A stretch of 64,000 nucleotides of DNA from Acidobacteriota bacterium (lineage in GTDB: Bacteria; Acidobacteriota; Thermoanaerobaculia; UBA5066): contig JAKOVQ010000016.1 of NCBI GenBank assembly GCA_029781975.1, positions 186,001 to 250,000 of the forward strand. Direction: 5' to 3'. Both the position numbers and the translations under genes were made by a program. This document shows, one piece after another, positions 11,243 to 19,928 of the stretch. Below the pieces are notes generated by a model, which was given only the letters and a program-made list of their open reading frames with translations, did no database searches and was not told the DNA's origin. The stretch's first letter is position 1, and each line of letters starts with the position of its first letter.

Positions 11243-11620
11243 CTACGGGGCCGTCGGTGCCTCGGCCGGGGCCTTGCCGACCTGCGGGCCGGTCTCGACG
11301 GGCCCCTGGATGATGGCGCCCTCCTCGACGGTGAGGGCCGGGGTGTGGAGCTCGGCCTGGACGCGCGCCCCGGCGTGGACCTCGATCCGCTCGGTCGCGA
11401 AGACGACTCCCCGGACGGTCCCCGAGACGGCGAGCCTCGCCACCCGGATCTCCCCCTCCACGACCGCTCCGTCGCCGACGACCAGCTCCCGCGGCGAGAT
11501 CACGGTCCCCTTGAGGATGCCGTCGATCCGGAACGTGTCGTCGAACTCGAGCTTTCCCTCGAACCGGGCCCCGCGGTCGAGGAACCCGTTCAGGACGACG
11601 GCCTTCGCCTTGCCGATCAC
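11243..11620 (-). CDS. Bactofilin
   Basis: A 125-aa polymer-forming bactofilin (DUF583), a bacterial cytoskeletal right-handed beta-helix protein. The repeating pattern GKLEFDDTFRIDGILKG, VVEGEIRVARLAVSGTVRG and VQAELHTPALTVEEGAIIQG gives the stacked rungs, and a short Pro/Ala tail follows. Its GTG overlaps the parB stop as GTGA, so it is the last gene of the rsmG-parA-parB transcript. Bactofilins in other bacteria organise cell shape or ParAB-associated scaffolds. A role with ParAB here is inferred from the coupling. Confidence 0.9.
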   Translation of the reverse strand: MIGKAKAVVLNGFLDRGARFEGKLEFDDTFRIDGILKGTVISPRELVVGDGAVVEGEIRVARLAVSGTVRGVVFATERIEVHAGARVQAELHTPALTVEEGAIIQGPVETGPQVGKAPAEAPTAP

Positions 11621-12492
11621 TCGCTCCCCTTCACGAAGCGCTCGAAGAGGCCGATGAGCTGCTCCTCCGAGTAGAAGGCGATCCGGACCTCGCCCCCCTT
11701 CCGCTTCCTCCGGATCTCCACCTTGGTCCCGAGAGACCGCGCGAGCCGCCGCTCGGCGTCGCGCGTGTCGGGGTCGCTCTCCGGCGGGGGCACGCGCTTC
11801 TTCGGCTCCGAGGCGCCGGCCATCTCGGCGGCCCGCGCCTCCGTGGCCCGGACCGTCAGCCCCCGCCGGAGGACCTCCGCTGCCAGGGCCTCCTGGTCGG
11901 CCGCCGACGTCAGCGCGAGGAGCGCGCGGGCGTGTCCCGCCGTGAGGAGCCCGTCCTCGAGCTGTGTCCGGACCTGCGCCGGGAGCTTGAGGAGGCGGAT
12001 GGCGTTGGCGACCGTTGCCCGGTCCTTGCCGACCCGGTCGGCGATGGCCTCCTGCGTCAGGCCGAACTGGTCCTTGAGGTGATGGTAGGCCTCCGCCTCC
12101 TCCAAGGCCGTCAGGTCGCGCCGCTGGACGTTCTCGACGAGCGCCAGGAGGAGATGGTCCCTGTCCTCGAGCCCCTCGCGGACCAGGACCGGGACGCGGA
12201 GGAGGCCGGCCAGGCGGGCCGCGCGCGCGCGCCTCTCGCCGGCGATGATCCTGTAGCGGTCCCCGTCGCGCGACGCCAGGATCGGCTGGAGGACCCCGGT
12301 CTCGCGGATCGACCGGGCCAGCTCCTCCAGCCCCTCGTCGTCGAAGCGGCGGCGGGGCTGTCTCCGGTTCGCCTCGAGGTGATCGAGGTCCACGAGGACC
12401 ACCCCCGGCCCCGGGCGGGACTCCCCCTCCCCGCCCGGGCGGGAGGGGATCAGCGCGGAGAGCCCTCGGCCCAGGACCGGCTTCTTCGTCAC
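11617..12492 (-). CDS. parB: Chromosome partitioning protein ParB
   Basis: A 291-aa ParB/Spo0J CTP-dependent DNA clamp that binds parS and segregates the origin. It shows the N-terminal LGRGLSALI segment, the ParB/sulfiredoxin-like CTPase region with GERRARAARLAG (arginine patch), VENVQRRDLTALEEAEAY, and a helix-turn-helix LTQEAIADRVGKDRATVANAIRLL. The C-terminal dimerisation domain is present. The start GTG 12492 forms a GTGA overlap with parA. Longer starts in the ORF track run back through parA in another frame. Confidence 0.95.
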   Translation of the reverse strand: MTKKPVLGRGLSALIPSRPGGEGESRPGPGVVLVDLDHLEANRRQPRRRFDDEGLEELARSIRETGVLQPILASRDGDRYRIIAGERRARAARLAGLLRVPVLVREGLEDRDHLLLALVENVQRRDLTALEEAEAYHHLKDQFGLTQEAIADRVGKDRATVANAIRLLKLPAQVRTQLEDGLLTAGHARALLALTSAADQEALAAEVLRRGLTVRATEARAAEMAGASEPKKRVPPPESDPDTRDAERRLARSLGTKVEIRRKRKGGEVRIAFYSEEQLIGLFERFVKGSE

Positions 12493-13319
12493 GGCGTCCC
12501 CCCGGCCGCGACCGGCGCCACCGTCCCGGCGGGGCCCCCGGCCTCGCGCTCCAGGAGCTCCCGGGCGATCCCGAGGTAGGCCTCCGCCCCGCGCGACTTC
12601 ACGTCGTAGAGGAAGATCGGCTTGCCGAACGAGGGGGCCTCGCCGAGGCGGACGTTCCGGGGGACGACGTTCCGGAAGAGCGCGCCGCCGAAATAGCGCC
12701 GCACCTCCTCCAGGACCTGCCGGGAAAGGTTGAGGCGGTCGTCCCACATGGTCGCCAGGACCCCCGCGATGGAGAGGGCCGGGTTGAGGCTCTCCCGGAC
12801 CCGGTCGATGGTCGCCAGCAGCTCCGAGACCCCTTCCAGGGCGAAGTACTCGCACTGGATCGGGACGAGAACCCCGTCCGCGGCCGTCAGGGCGTTGATC
12901 GTGAGGAGCCCCAGGGAGGGGGGGCAATCGATCAAGACGTGGTCGAACCGGGCCGGGACCTCGGCGAGCCGATCCGCCAGCAGGAACTCGCGGCGCTCCG
13001 TCCCGACCAGCTCGATCTCCGCGCCGACGAGCTCGCGGCTGGCCGGGAGGAGCGAGAGGTGGGCCAGCTCGGTCGATCGGACCGCCTCGGAGAACGGGGC
13101 CTGGCCGACGAGCCAGTCGTACACGGTCGCCCCGAGGGTCGCCTTGTCGACGCCGAGGCCCCCGGTGCTGTTCCCCTGGGGGTCGAAGTCGACGAGGAGG
13201 ACGTCCTTCTCGAGGAGCGCGAGGGCGGCCGCGACGCTGATGGCCGTCGTGGTCTTCCCCACCCCCCCTTTCTGGTTCGCCACCGCGAGCCGGCGGCCGC
13301 GGCCTGTGGAATGTTTCAC
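12489..13319 (-). CDS. parA: Chromosome partitioning ATPase ParA (Soj)
   Basis: A 276-aa deviant Walker A ATPase that moves ParB-parS complexes along the nucleoid. The motif NQKGGVGKTTTAIS (both lysines) is near residue 15, LLVDFDPQGNST is the A' site, and LIDCPPSLGLLT is Walker B. The GTG start lies inside a parS-like sequence and overlaps the rsmG stop as GTGA, so ParB binding there could also repress its own operon. That repression is an inference. Confidence 0.96.
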   Translation of the reverse strand: MKHSTGRGRRLAVANQKGGVGKTTTAISVAAALALLEKDVLLVDFDPQGNSTGGLGVDKATLGATVYDWLVGQAPFSEAVRSTELAHLSLLPASRELVGAEIELVGTERREFLLADRLAEVPARFDHVLIDCPPSLGLLTINALTAADGVLVPIQCEYFALEGVSELLATIDRVRESLNPALSIAGVLATMWDDRLNLSRQVLEEVRRYFGGALFRNVVPRNVRLGEAPSFGKPIFLYDVKSRGAEAYLGIARELLEREAGGPAGTVAPVAAGGTP

Positions 13320-13327
13320 GTGGAACG
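13312..13327. promoter_or_regulatory. parS centromere-like site
   Basis: TGTTTCACGTGGAACG matches the conserved bacterial parS palindrome TGTTTCACGTGAAACA at 14 of 16 positions. It straddles the rsmG-parA junction, about 6.6 kb from dnaA, which is where parS sites normally sit. It is the only full-length match I found in the window. Confidence 0.8.
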
Positions 13328-13984
13328 CTCCAGAAGCGCGATCCCACGCGCCTCGCTCCCGGGGGAGGGGTGAAACGAAATCCTGTGGATTCCGGACTCC
13401 CGCTCGATGCGCGGAACGAGGTCCGCGGAGGTCCAGAGGAGGGCCCGGGCGTCCGCCGACAGGGCCGGCGCGGCCCCGCGGACCAGCGTGCCCGCATGCG
13501 CCACGGCGCGGCTCGTGAGGACGTCGAAGGGAGCCAGCTTCCGAATCTCCTTCCCGGCGGGATCGGGAAATCTAGCGTTCACCACCCGGGCCGTCAATCC
13601 GAGAAGCGAGACGAGCTCCGCCAGGATCCGCGCCTTCTTCCCCGTCGACTCGACCAGGACCCCCTCGACGTCCCGCCGGACGATCAGGAGGGGCAGCGCC
13701 GGGAGCCCGCCGCCGGACCCGAGGTCCAGGAGGCGGAGCGGACGTTCCGGCCGCGGCCGGGGGAGGAGCTCCAACCCCTCCAGCGACTCGACGAGGTGCC
13801 TCTCGACGAGGATGGTCGGGGCGGCGTCGCGCCGCGACAGGAGGTGGACGCGCGCGTCCGCCGCCAGGAGCGCTTCCAGGTACCGGGCGAGATCCTCCGC
13901 CGATTCCTCGACCGCCCGGGCGGACTCCGGTGGGAGCCTCCCGGCCGCGGCGCGCACCTCCCGGCCGAGCGTCGGAGCGCTCAC
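13316..13984 (-). CDS. rsmG: 16S rRNA (guanine527-N7)-methyltransferase RsmG
   Basis: A 222-aa class I SAM methyltransferase that modifies G527 of 16S rRNA. The SAM loop LLDLGSGGGLPALPLLI and the LVESTGKKARILAELVSLLGL segment are family hallmarks. FDVLTSRAVAHAGTLV is the typical RsmG strand-4 region. GTG 13984 overlaps the mnmG stop (GTGA). The reading frame in the track that runs to 15847 is a shadow of mnmG. Confidence 0.94.
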   Translation of the reverse strand: MSAPTLGREVRAAAGRLPPESARAVEESAEDLARYLEALLAADARVHLLSRRDAAPTILVERHLVESLEGLELLPRPRPERPLRLLDLGSGGGLPALPLLIVRRDVEGVLVESTGKKARILAELVSLLGLTARVVNARFPDPAGKEIRKLAPFDVLTSRAVAHAGTLVRGAAPALSADARALLWTSADLVPRIERESGIHRISFHPSPGSEARGIALLERST

Positions 13985-15894
13985 GCGGCCCCCGGCCGTT
14001 CGCCGGCGGCGAGGCGCGCCAGGAGGAGGGTCACGGCGGCCGGACTGACCCCGGGGATCCGGGCGGCCTGTCCGATCGTCCGCGGCCGGTGCCGCTCGAG
14101 CTTCTCGGCGGCCTCGAGCGAGAGGCCCGGCGTCCCTCGATAGACCCACCCGTCCGGGATCCGCCGCTCGGACGACCGGCGTGCCCTGTCGATCGCCTCG
14201 TGCTCCCGGCGGACGAACCCCTCGTACCGGGCCTCGTCGACGAGCCGCCGCCACGTCGCGTCGTCCAGCCCCGGCAGGAGCGCGGCCCCACGGGGCGAGA
14301 GGCGGCGGCCCGCGAGCCTCCGGAGCGTCTCCGCGTCGACGTCGGGCCGCCGGAGGAGCCCGCCCAGGGTGGTCTCCGCCGAAAGGGGAATCCCGAGGGC
14401 CGCGAGCTCCGCCACCGTTTCCCGATCGGGCACGACGCGGCAGGCGCCGACCTCCTCCCGCAGCCGCCCGAGCCGGGCCTCTCTCTCGAGGATCGGCGCC
14501 GCCACCCGCTCGTCGACCAGCCCCCGGGCGACCGCCCTGGGCAGGAGGCGGGCCTCCGCGCTCTCGGCCCCGAGGAGGAGCCGGTGCTCGGCCCGCGAGG
14601 TCAGGAGGCGGTACGGCTCGTCGGCGCCCTGGGTCACGAGGTCGTCGATCATCACCCCGATGTAGGCCTCGTGGCGCGCGAGGACGAACGGCTCGGCGGT
14701 CGATCCCGCCGCCCGGTTTGCGGCGTTCACCCCCGCGATGACCCCCTGTCCCGCCGCCTCCTCGTAGCCGGAGGTCCCGTTGACCTGTCCCGCCAGGAAG
14801 AGCCCCGGGAGCCCGCGGACCTCCAGGGTGTCGTCGAGCTGCTCCGGCAGGACGACGTCGTACTCGACGGCGTACGCGGCGCGCAGGATCTCTGCTTTCT
14901 CGAGGCCGGGAATCGCGTGGACGATCCCCTCCTGCACGTCGGCCGGGAGACTCATCGACAGGCCGTTGAGGTAGAGCCAGGCCGTGTCGAGCCCCTCGGG
15001 CTCGACGAAGATCTGGTGCCGCTCCCGCTCGGCGAACCGGACCACCTTGTCCTCGATCGACGGGCAGTAGCGGGGGCCGCGCCCGACGATCGTCCCCGCG
15101 TAGAGCGGCGAGCGGTGGAGGTTCTCCCGGATCCTCGCGTGGACCTCCTCCGACGTGTGGGTGAGCCAGCAGGCGACCTGCGGGAGCGCCGGGAAGCGCG
15201 ACCCGCGCGTCCGGAACGAGAACGGCGTCGGGACGGGGTCGCCCGTGGAGAGCTCCATCCGCCCGGTGTCGACGCTGTCGCGGTGGACCCGGGGGGGGGT
15301 CCCCGTCTTCATCCGGGTGGTCCTCAGCCCGAGGCCCCGGAGCGCGTCCGAGAGGGCGACGGCCGCCGGCTCCCCCCAGCGTCCCTCCTCCTGGCGACGG
15401 TCGCCGACGTGGATCAGGCCCCGGAGGAAGGTCCCTCCGGTGACGACTGCTGCGTTGCAGCGAACGGCGCTCCCGTCCTCGAAGACCACGCTCCGGAGCC
15501 GGTTCCTCTCCACGCCGATACCGACGGCGACGGCAGCGAGGAGGGTGAGGTTCGGCGCCTCGGCGAGGAGCCGCCTCATCTCGCGGGAGTAGGCCCCCTT
15601 GTCGGACTGGCAGCGCGGACCCCGAACGGCCGGGCCGCGCGACGCGTTCAGCACCTTGAACTGGATGCCGGTCCGGTCGGCCACGACCCCCATGGCGCCC
15701 CCGAGGGCATCGACCTCCCGGACGACCTGCCCTTTCGCGAGCCCGCCGACGGCCGGGTTGCAGCTCATCCGCCCGACGGCGTCCCTCTCCCGGGTGACGA
15801 GGAGCGTTCGCCGTCCCAGCCTCGCCGCGGCCAGCGCCGCCTCGCACCCCGCGTGCCCCGCCCCCACGACGACGACGTCGTACCGGTCGTCCAC
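13981..15894 (-). CDS. mnmG: tRNA uridine-5-carboxymethylaminomethyl modification enzyme MnmG
   Basis: A 637-aa FAD enzyme that works with MnmE to modify the wobble uridine of tRNAs. The FAD dinucleotide-binding GAGHAGCEAALAAARLG is near residue 11, followed by MSCNPAVGGLAKGQ, PRYCPSIEDKV and FLAGQVNGTSGYEEAAGQG, all diagnostic. The C-terminal helical domain ends IPGVSPAAVTLLLARL. I chose GTG 15894, two bases after the mnmE stop and just before DDRYDVVVVG. The longer track ORF is a shadow of mnmE. Confidence 0.95.
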   Translation of the reverse strand: MDDRYDVVVVGAGHAGCEAALAAARLGRRTLLVTRERDAVGRMSCNPAVGGLAKGQVVREVDALGGAMGVVADRTGIQFKVLNASRGPAVRGPRCQSDKGAYSREMRRLLAEAPNLTLLAAVAVGIGVERNRLRSVVFEDGSAVRCNAAVVTGGTFLRGLIHVGDRRQEEGRWGEPAAVALSDALRGLGLRTTRMKTGTPPRVHRDSVDTGRMELSTGDPVPTPFSFRTRGSRFPALPQVACWLTHTSEEVHARIRENLHRSPLYAGTIVGRGPRYCPSIEDKVVRFAERERHQIFVEPEGLDTAWLYLNGLSMSLPADVQEGIVHAIPGLEKAEILRAAYAVEYDVVLPEQLDDTLEVRGLPGLFLAGQVNGTSGYEEAAGQGVIAGVNAANRAAGSTAEPFVLARHEAYIGVMIDDLVTQGADEPYRLLTSRAEHRLLLGAESAEARLLPRAVARGLVDERVAAPILEREARLGRLREEVGACRVVPDRETVAELAALGIPLSAETTLGGLLRRPDVDAETLRRLAGRRLSPRGAALLPGLDDATWRRLVDEARYEGFVRREHEAIDRARRSSERRIPDGWVYRGTPGLSLEAAEKLERHRPRTIGQAARIPGVSPAAVTLLLARLAAGERPGAA

Positions 15895-15896
15895 GC

Positions 15897-17237
15897 CTAT
15901 TTCCCGATGCAGAAGGTCGAGAAGAGGCGGTCGAGGAGCTCCTCCGTCGCGGTCTCGCCGGTCACCTCGCCCAGCGCGGTCAGCGCCTCCCGCAGGAGGA
16001 GCGCCTCGAGCTCGACCGCGCCCCGGACCTCCCGCGCCGCGCGGACCGCGGCGTGCGCGCGTGTGACGGCGTCGCGGTGCCTCGGGATCGCGAGGAACTC
16101 GCCCGCCGGCTCCCCCGCGCCGCCCTCGTCGAGCCGCCGCACGATCTCCCTCCGGAGCGCGTCGAGCCCTTCTCCGTGAAGCGCGCAGACCACGCGCTCT
16201 CCGCGGGCCTCCGCCCGCGTCCGGTCCTCCGGTGACCGCCGGTCGGCCTGCGCCGCAACGACGACCCGCCGCCCGGCCGGGACCGCCGTCTCGTCTCCCG
16301 GCGCCGCGACCAGGAGGACGAGGTCCGCCGCCGCCGCGGCGCGCCCGGCGGCCTCCACGCCGAGCCGCTCCGCCTCGTCCTCCGTCCCGCGCAGCCCCGC
16401 CGTGTCGACCAGCCGGATCAGCCGCCCCGCGAGGAGCGTCGTCTCCGAGACGGCGTCCCGCGTCGTTCCGGGCGCCGGCGTCACGATCGCCCGGTCCCAC
16501 CCGAGGAGGGCGTTGAAGAGGGTCGACTTCCCGGCGTTCGGCGCGCCGGCGAGGACGACGGTCGGGACCGGGAGCGCTTCCCGTGCCGGCGCGAGGAGGT
16601 CGGCGAGCCGCCCGAGGGACGCCTCCAGCCCGTCGAGGTCCTCGCCCGCGGCGGGAGGCTCCACGTCCTCCGGAAAGTCGAGAAGCGCCTCCCGCGACGA
16701 CAGCGCGGTGAGGAGCGTCTCGCGCACGGCGGCGACCCGGGCGGAGAGCGCGCCCCGGACGAGGCCGAGCGCCCGTGCGGCCGTCGCCGGGCTCGCCGCC
16801 GTCACCAGCCTGCCGATTCCCTCGGCGCCGGCGAGGTCGATCCGTCCGTTCGCCAGGGCCCTCCGCGTGAACTCGCCCGGGCGCGCCCTCCGCGCCCCCG
16901 CGGCGACGCAGGCGTCGACCAGGGCGGAGACGACGACCGGCGCGCCGTGGCAGTGGAGCTCCACCACCTCCTCCCCCGTCGCCGACCGCGGCGCGAGGAA
17001 GGGGAGGACGAGGCCCTCGTCGACGACCGCGCCGTCCGGCCCCCTCATCTCGGACAGGAGCGCGTGCCGCGGCCGCGGCCGCTCGGGGAGCGCGGGCGCG
17101 ACGCGACGAGCGAGGCTCACCGCCCGCCCGGCCGGACCGCTCAGCCGGACGATCGCGACGGCGCCGGCTCCGGGCGCCGTCGCCGGCGCGACGATGACGT
17201 CGCCGGTCCCCTCGGGGTCCGCGACCAGGCGCGCCAT
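15897..17237 (-). CDS. mnmE: tRNA modification GTPase MnmE
   Basis: A 446-aa GTPase with an N-terminal formyl-THF-binding domain (TGEEVVELHCHGAPVV), a helical domain, an inserted G domain and the C-terminal FCIGK motif. G1 is GAPNAGKST, G2 lies in PGTTRDAVSE, and G3 is DTAGLRGTED. The expected G4 NKxD is replaced by AQADR, so the guanine-specificity motif is degenerate, while the Asp is kept. It partners with MnmG, encoded immediately downstream. The jag gene often found between yidC and mnmE is absent. Confidence 0.93.
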   Translation of the reverse strand: MARLVADPEGTGDVIVAPATAPGAGAVAIVRLSGPAGRAVSLARRVAPALPERPRPRHALLSEMRGPDGAVVDEGLVLPFLAPRSATGEEVVELHCHGAPVVVSALVDACVAAGARRARPGEFTRRALANGRIDLAGAEGIGRLVTAASPATAARALGLVRGALSARVAAVRETLLTALSSREALLDFPEDVEPPAAGEDLDGLEASLGRLADLLAPAREALPVPTVVLAGAPNAGKSTLFNALLGWDRAIVTPAPGTTRDAVSETTLLAGRLIRLVDTAGLRGTEDEAERLGVEAAGRAAAAADLVLLVAAPGDETAVPAGRRVVVAAQADRRSPEDRTRAEARGERVVCALHGEGLDALRREIVRRLDEGGAGEPAGEFLAIPRHRDAVTRAHAAVRAAREVRGAVELEALLLREALTALGEVTGETATEELLDRLFSTFCIGK

Positions 17238-17277
17238 CGTTTCGCCCCCTCCCGCGGGGAGCCGGCCGCCCCGTCCG

Positions 17278-18987
17278 TCACGCCTTCTTCGCCTTCGGGC
17301 GGATGCCCAGGTCCGTGTAGCGCTCGAGGAGGAGCTGCTGCGCGATCGACAGGACGTTCTGGACGAGCCAGTAGAGGACGAGGCCCGAGGGCATGTCCTT
17401 GAACATGAAGCCGAAGACGAGCGGGAGGAACGCCATCATCCGCCGCGTGGTGGCGTCTCCCGTCGCCGGCGTCATCTGCTGCTGCAGCCACATGGTGGCC
17501 GTCATCAGGATCGGGGTGACGTACCAGGGGTCCTTCGCGGACAGGTCCTGGATCCAGAGCGCGAACGGGGCGTGCCTCAGCTCGATCGCGTGGGCGAGGA
17601 GGTTGTAGAAGGCGATCAGGATCGGCATCTGCAGGAGGAGGGGGAGGCAGCCTCCGGCGGGGTTCACCCCCTCGTTCCGGTAGAGCCCCATCATCTCCTC
17701 GTTCATCTTGGCCCGCGCCTCGGGGTCGGTCTTGATCTTGGCCGCCCACTTGATCTTCAGCGCCTCCACCTTCGGCTGCAGCGCGCTCATCTTCTTCATC
17801 GAGACGAGCTGCTTGTAGGTGAGGGGGAAGAGGAGGATCTTGATGACGCCGGTGATCAGGATGATCGCCACGCCCCAGTTCCCCGAGAAGGCGTAGAGCC
17901 CCTTCAGCATCCAGAGGAGCGGCTTGGCGAGGATGGCGAACCATCCGTAGTCGATGAGCTTCTCGAGCCCGGGCCGGACCGCCTCGAGGACGTCGATCTG
18001 CTTCGGGCCGAGGAAGACGTCCGTCTTCAGCACCCCGGGCGCGCTCGCCACGACCTCCGTCTCCCTGTCCTCGCCCGGCTTGCCCCCCGCCTGGGCCGGC
18101 GGCGTCTCCACCGCGACGGGACGGAGCGTGACGCTCGTCCCCGGGGCGGGCAGGAAGGCGGTGACGAAGTAGTTGTCCTCCACGCCGGCGGCCATCACCC
18201 CCGGCTCCACCGCCAGCGGCTCCTTGAGCCCGTCCTTCGCGTGGCGGGTCACCGAGCCCGAGGCGCTCAACGTGACGCTGGACCCGGGCTTCGTGTACCG
18301 GTTCTGCAGCTCCTCAGGCGAGGGGTTCCCCAGGCCGGGGCCGAGCTCGACCGCCACCGGAAGGTCCGAGCCCTCCTGGCGCTCCACCCGGAGGGAGACG
18401 ACGTAGCCGTCGCCGAACGTGTAGGTGCGCGTGACGGCGTTCCCGTCCGGCTCGCGGTAGCGGAAGCGGACGATCGTCCTGAGCCCCTCGGTCCTCACGT
18501 CGGCCTCGTGGAGCGCCGTCGCCGCCCGCTTCAGAAAGGCGTCCCCCTCCAGCGTCAGGATCCGGCCGGGGTACGAGTCGCCGTGCCGGACCAGGTCGAG
18601 GGGCTGGCCGGCGTGGTCCTGGAACTTCTTCAGCGCGAAGGCCGTGAGGTCCCCGCCCCGGTTCGAGAGGCGCGCCGTGTAGAGCGCGGTCGAGACGACG
18701 TAGTCGCGCGGCTCCGCGGCAGCGATCGGGGTCACCGCGACCGCGCGGGGGGCGGCCGTCGCGGCAGGTTGCGCCGCTGCTTGCCCCGCGGGGACGACGG
18801 GTGCGGCCGTCGCCGCCGGCGGCGTGGTGGCGCCGGCCGCGGAGGCCACCGGCGCGGTCGCCGTCGCTCCCGACCCGGGCGTCCCCGCCGGGCCGGGCTT
18901 CGGCCGCTCCGGCGGGAAGAGGATCGTCCAGAGGATCAGGACGGCGGCCGACAGACCGAAGGCGAGGGCGAGACGTTTCGATTCCAA
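17278..18987 (-). CDS. yidC: Membrane protein insertase YidC
   Basis: A 569-aa insertase of the inner membrane. It has an N-terminal anchor (ALAFGLSAAVLILWTILF), an Ala/Pro/Thr-rich linker (about residues 30-95), the periplasmic beta-supersandwich domain of diderm YidC (about 100-335), then the conserved five-helix core with GNWGVAIILITGVIKILLFPL and NPAGGCLPLLLQMPILIAFY, and a basic tail KAKKA. The start is TTG 18987, preceded by GAGGAG. The track start at 19215 runs through yidD. The large periplasmic domain supports a diderm host. Confidence 0.94.
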   Translation of the reverse strand: MESKRLALAFGLSAAVLILWTILFPPERPKPGPAGTPGSGATATAPVASAAGATTPPAATAAPVVPAGQAAAQPAATAAPRAVAVTPIAAAEPRDYVVSTALYTARLSNRGGDLTAFALKKFQDHAGQPLDLVRHGDSYPGRILTLEGDAFLKRAATALHEADVRTEGLRTIVRFRYREPDGNAVTRTYTFGDGYVVSLRVERQEGSDLPVAVELGPGLGNPSPEELQNRYTKPGSSVTLSASGSVTRHAKDGLKEPLAVEPGVMAAGVEDNYFVTAFLPAPGTSVTLRPVAVETPPAQAGGKPGEDRETEVVASAPGVLKTDVFLGPKQIDVLEAVRPGLEKLIDYGWFAILAKPLLWMLKGLYAFSGNWGVAIILITGVIKILLFPLTYKQLVSMKKMSALQPKVEALKIKWAAKIKTDPEARAKMNEEMMGLYRNEGVNPAGGCLPLLLQMPILIAFYNLLAHAIELRHAPFALWIQDLSAKDPWYVTPILMTATMWLQQQMTPATGDATTRRMMAFLPLVFGFMFKDMPSGLVLYWLVQNVLSIAQQLLLERYTDLGIRPKAKKA

Positions 18988-19012
18988 CGGGGACTCCTCG
19001 GGACGCCGGCCC

Positions 19013-19267
19013 TCAGGGGACCGGGTCGATGCCTCCCGGGTGGAACGGGTGGCAGCGGGCGAGACGCCGGAGGGCCAGGACGAGCCCCCGGCCGGCGCCG
19101 TGGCGGAGCACCGACTCCCGGGCATATTCGGAGCAGGTGGGGGTGAAGCGGCAGGCCGGGGGGAGGAGCGGCGAGAGGAAGCGCTTGTACGCCGCGAAGA
19201 CGCCCGCCAGCGCACGGGCGACGAGGCCCGGCCCCGGGGACGGCACGGCCTCTCCGGCGACGTTCAT
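19013..19267 (-). CDS. yidD: Membrane protein insertion efficiency factor YidD
   Basis: An 84-aa YidD protein with the motif [25 protein letters not shown] and the following cysteine-containing [12 protein letters not shown]. It assists YidC-dependent insertion at the membrane. ATG 19267 overlaps the rnpA stop as ATGA, and yidC follows 25 bp downstream. The track frame starting at 19411 is a shadow of rnpA. Confidence 0.92.
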   Translation of the reverse strand: MNVAGEAVPSPGPGLVARALAGVFAAYKRFLSPLLPPACRFTPTCSEYARESVLRHGAGRGLVLALRRLARCHPFHPGGIDPVP

Positions 19268-19674
19268 CGGGCGGGGCCCGCCTTTCTCTCGCGCGTGAGC
19301 TTCTCGAGCAGGCGGTCGAGATCCGCGGCGAGATCCGCGTAGGTCGCCTCGGCTGCGGCGTCGCGGGCGTTGATCACCACGTCGAGCCCGGAGCGCCCGG
19401 CCTCCGGCCATCGCCGCGGCGACCGCCGGAAGCTCTCCTTCAGGCGGCGCCGGATCCGGTTCCGGACGACCGCCGTCCCCGACTTCCGGGTCACGGTGAC
19501 GCCCAGACGGACCCCCGCCCCGGCGCTTTCCCGGGCGAACCCGATCAGGAACCGTCCGTAGGCTTTCCGCCCCGCGTCGTACACCGCGCGGTACTCCGCC
19601 CGGCGGCGGATCCGTTCCTCGCGGGCGAGCCGCTCGCGGCGGGGAGCCGCAGGGGCCGTCGGCTCGGCGGGCAC
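19264..19674 (-). CDS. rnpA: Ribonuclease P protein component
   Basis: A 136-aa basic protein subunit of RNase P, which matures the 5' ends of tRNAs. The RNR signature is present as [14 protein letters not shown], and [11 protein letters not shown] precedes it. An N-terminal extension of about 20 Ala/Pro-rich residues is longer than usual. The GTG start lies 31 bp downstream of rpmH. Confidence 0.93.
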   Translation of the reverse strand: MPAEPTAPAAPRRERLAREERIRRRAEYRAVYDAGRKAYGRFLIGFARESAGAGVRLGVTVTRKSGTAVVRNRIRRRLKESFRRSPRRWPEAGRSGLDVVINARDAAAEATYADLAADLDRLLEKLTRERKAGPAR

Positions 19675-19705
19675 GGTCGTCGGGGGGACGGGGCCGTCGG
19701 CCCCG

Positions 19706-19840
19706 TCAGACCGTCAGGCGCTTGCGCCCCTTGGCCCGGCGGCGCGCGAGCACGGCGCGTCCGTTCTTGGTCCGCATCCGGACGAGGAAACCGTGGGTGC
19801 GCTTGCGGCGGCGGTTGTTCGGCTGAAACGTTCTCTTCAT
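19706..19840 (-). CDS. rpmH: 50S ribosomal protein L34
   Basis: A 44-aa basic protein, too short for the ORF track, that is almost fully family consensus: [18 protein letters not shown] at the N-terminus and [17 protein letters not shown] at the C-terminus. A GAGGGAGG ribosome binding site precedes ATG 19840. It is the first gene of the minus-strand transcript from the origin region. Confidence 0.97.
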   Translation of the reverse strand: MKRTFQPNNRRRKRTHGFLVRMRTKNGRAVLARRRAKGRKRLTV

Positions 19841-19869
19841 GGCCTCCCTCGAAGGACAGGGAGCGGCGG

Positions 19870-19898
19870 ATTCTCCGGGGGAAGCCCCTCTCTGTCAA
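19870..19898 (-). promoter_or_regulatory. Sigma70-type promoter of rpmH-rnpA-yidD-yidC
   Basis: The minus strand carries a perfect TTGACA, a 17-nt spacer and GAGAAT (four of six). This would start transcription about 22 nt before the rpmH ATG. Confidence 0.75.
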
Positions 19899-19928
19899 CC
19901 CGAGGGCCCCCGGAGCCGGGAGGATCGC

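Noticed and set aside
13360-13375. Second parS candidate (GGGGTGAAACGA)
   Set aside because: Only one half-site matches; the other half is unrelated and the bases are ordinary rsmG codons.
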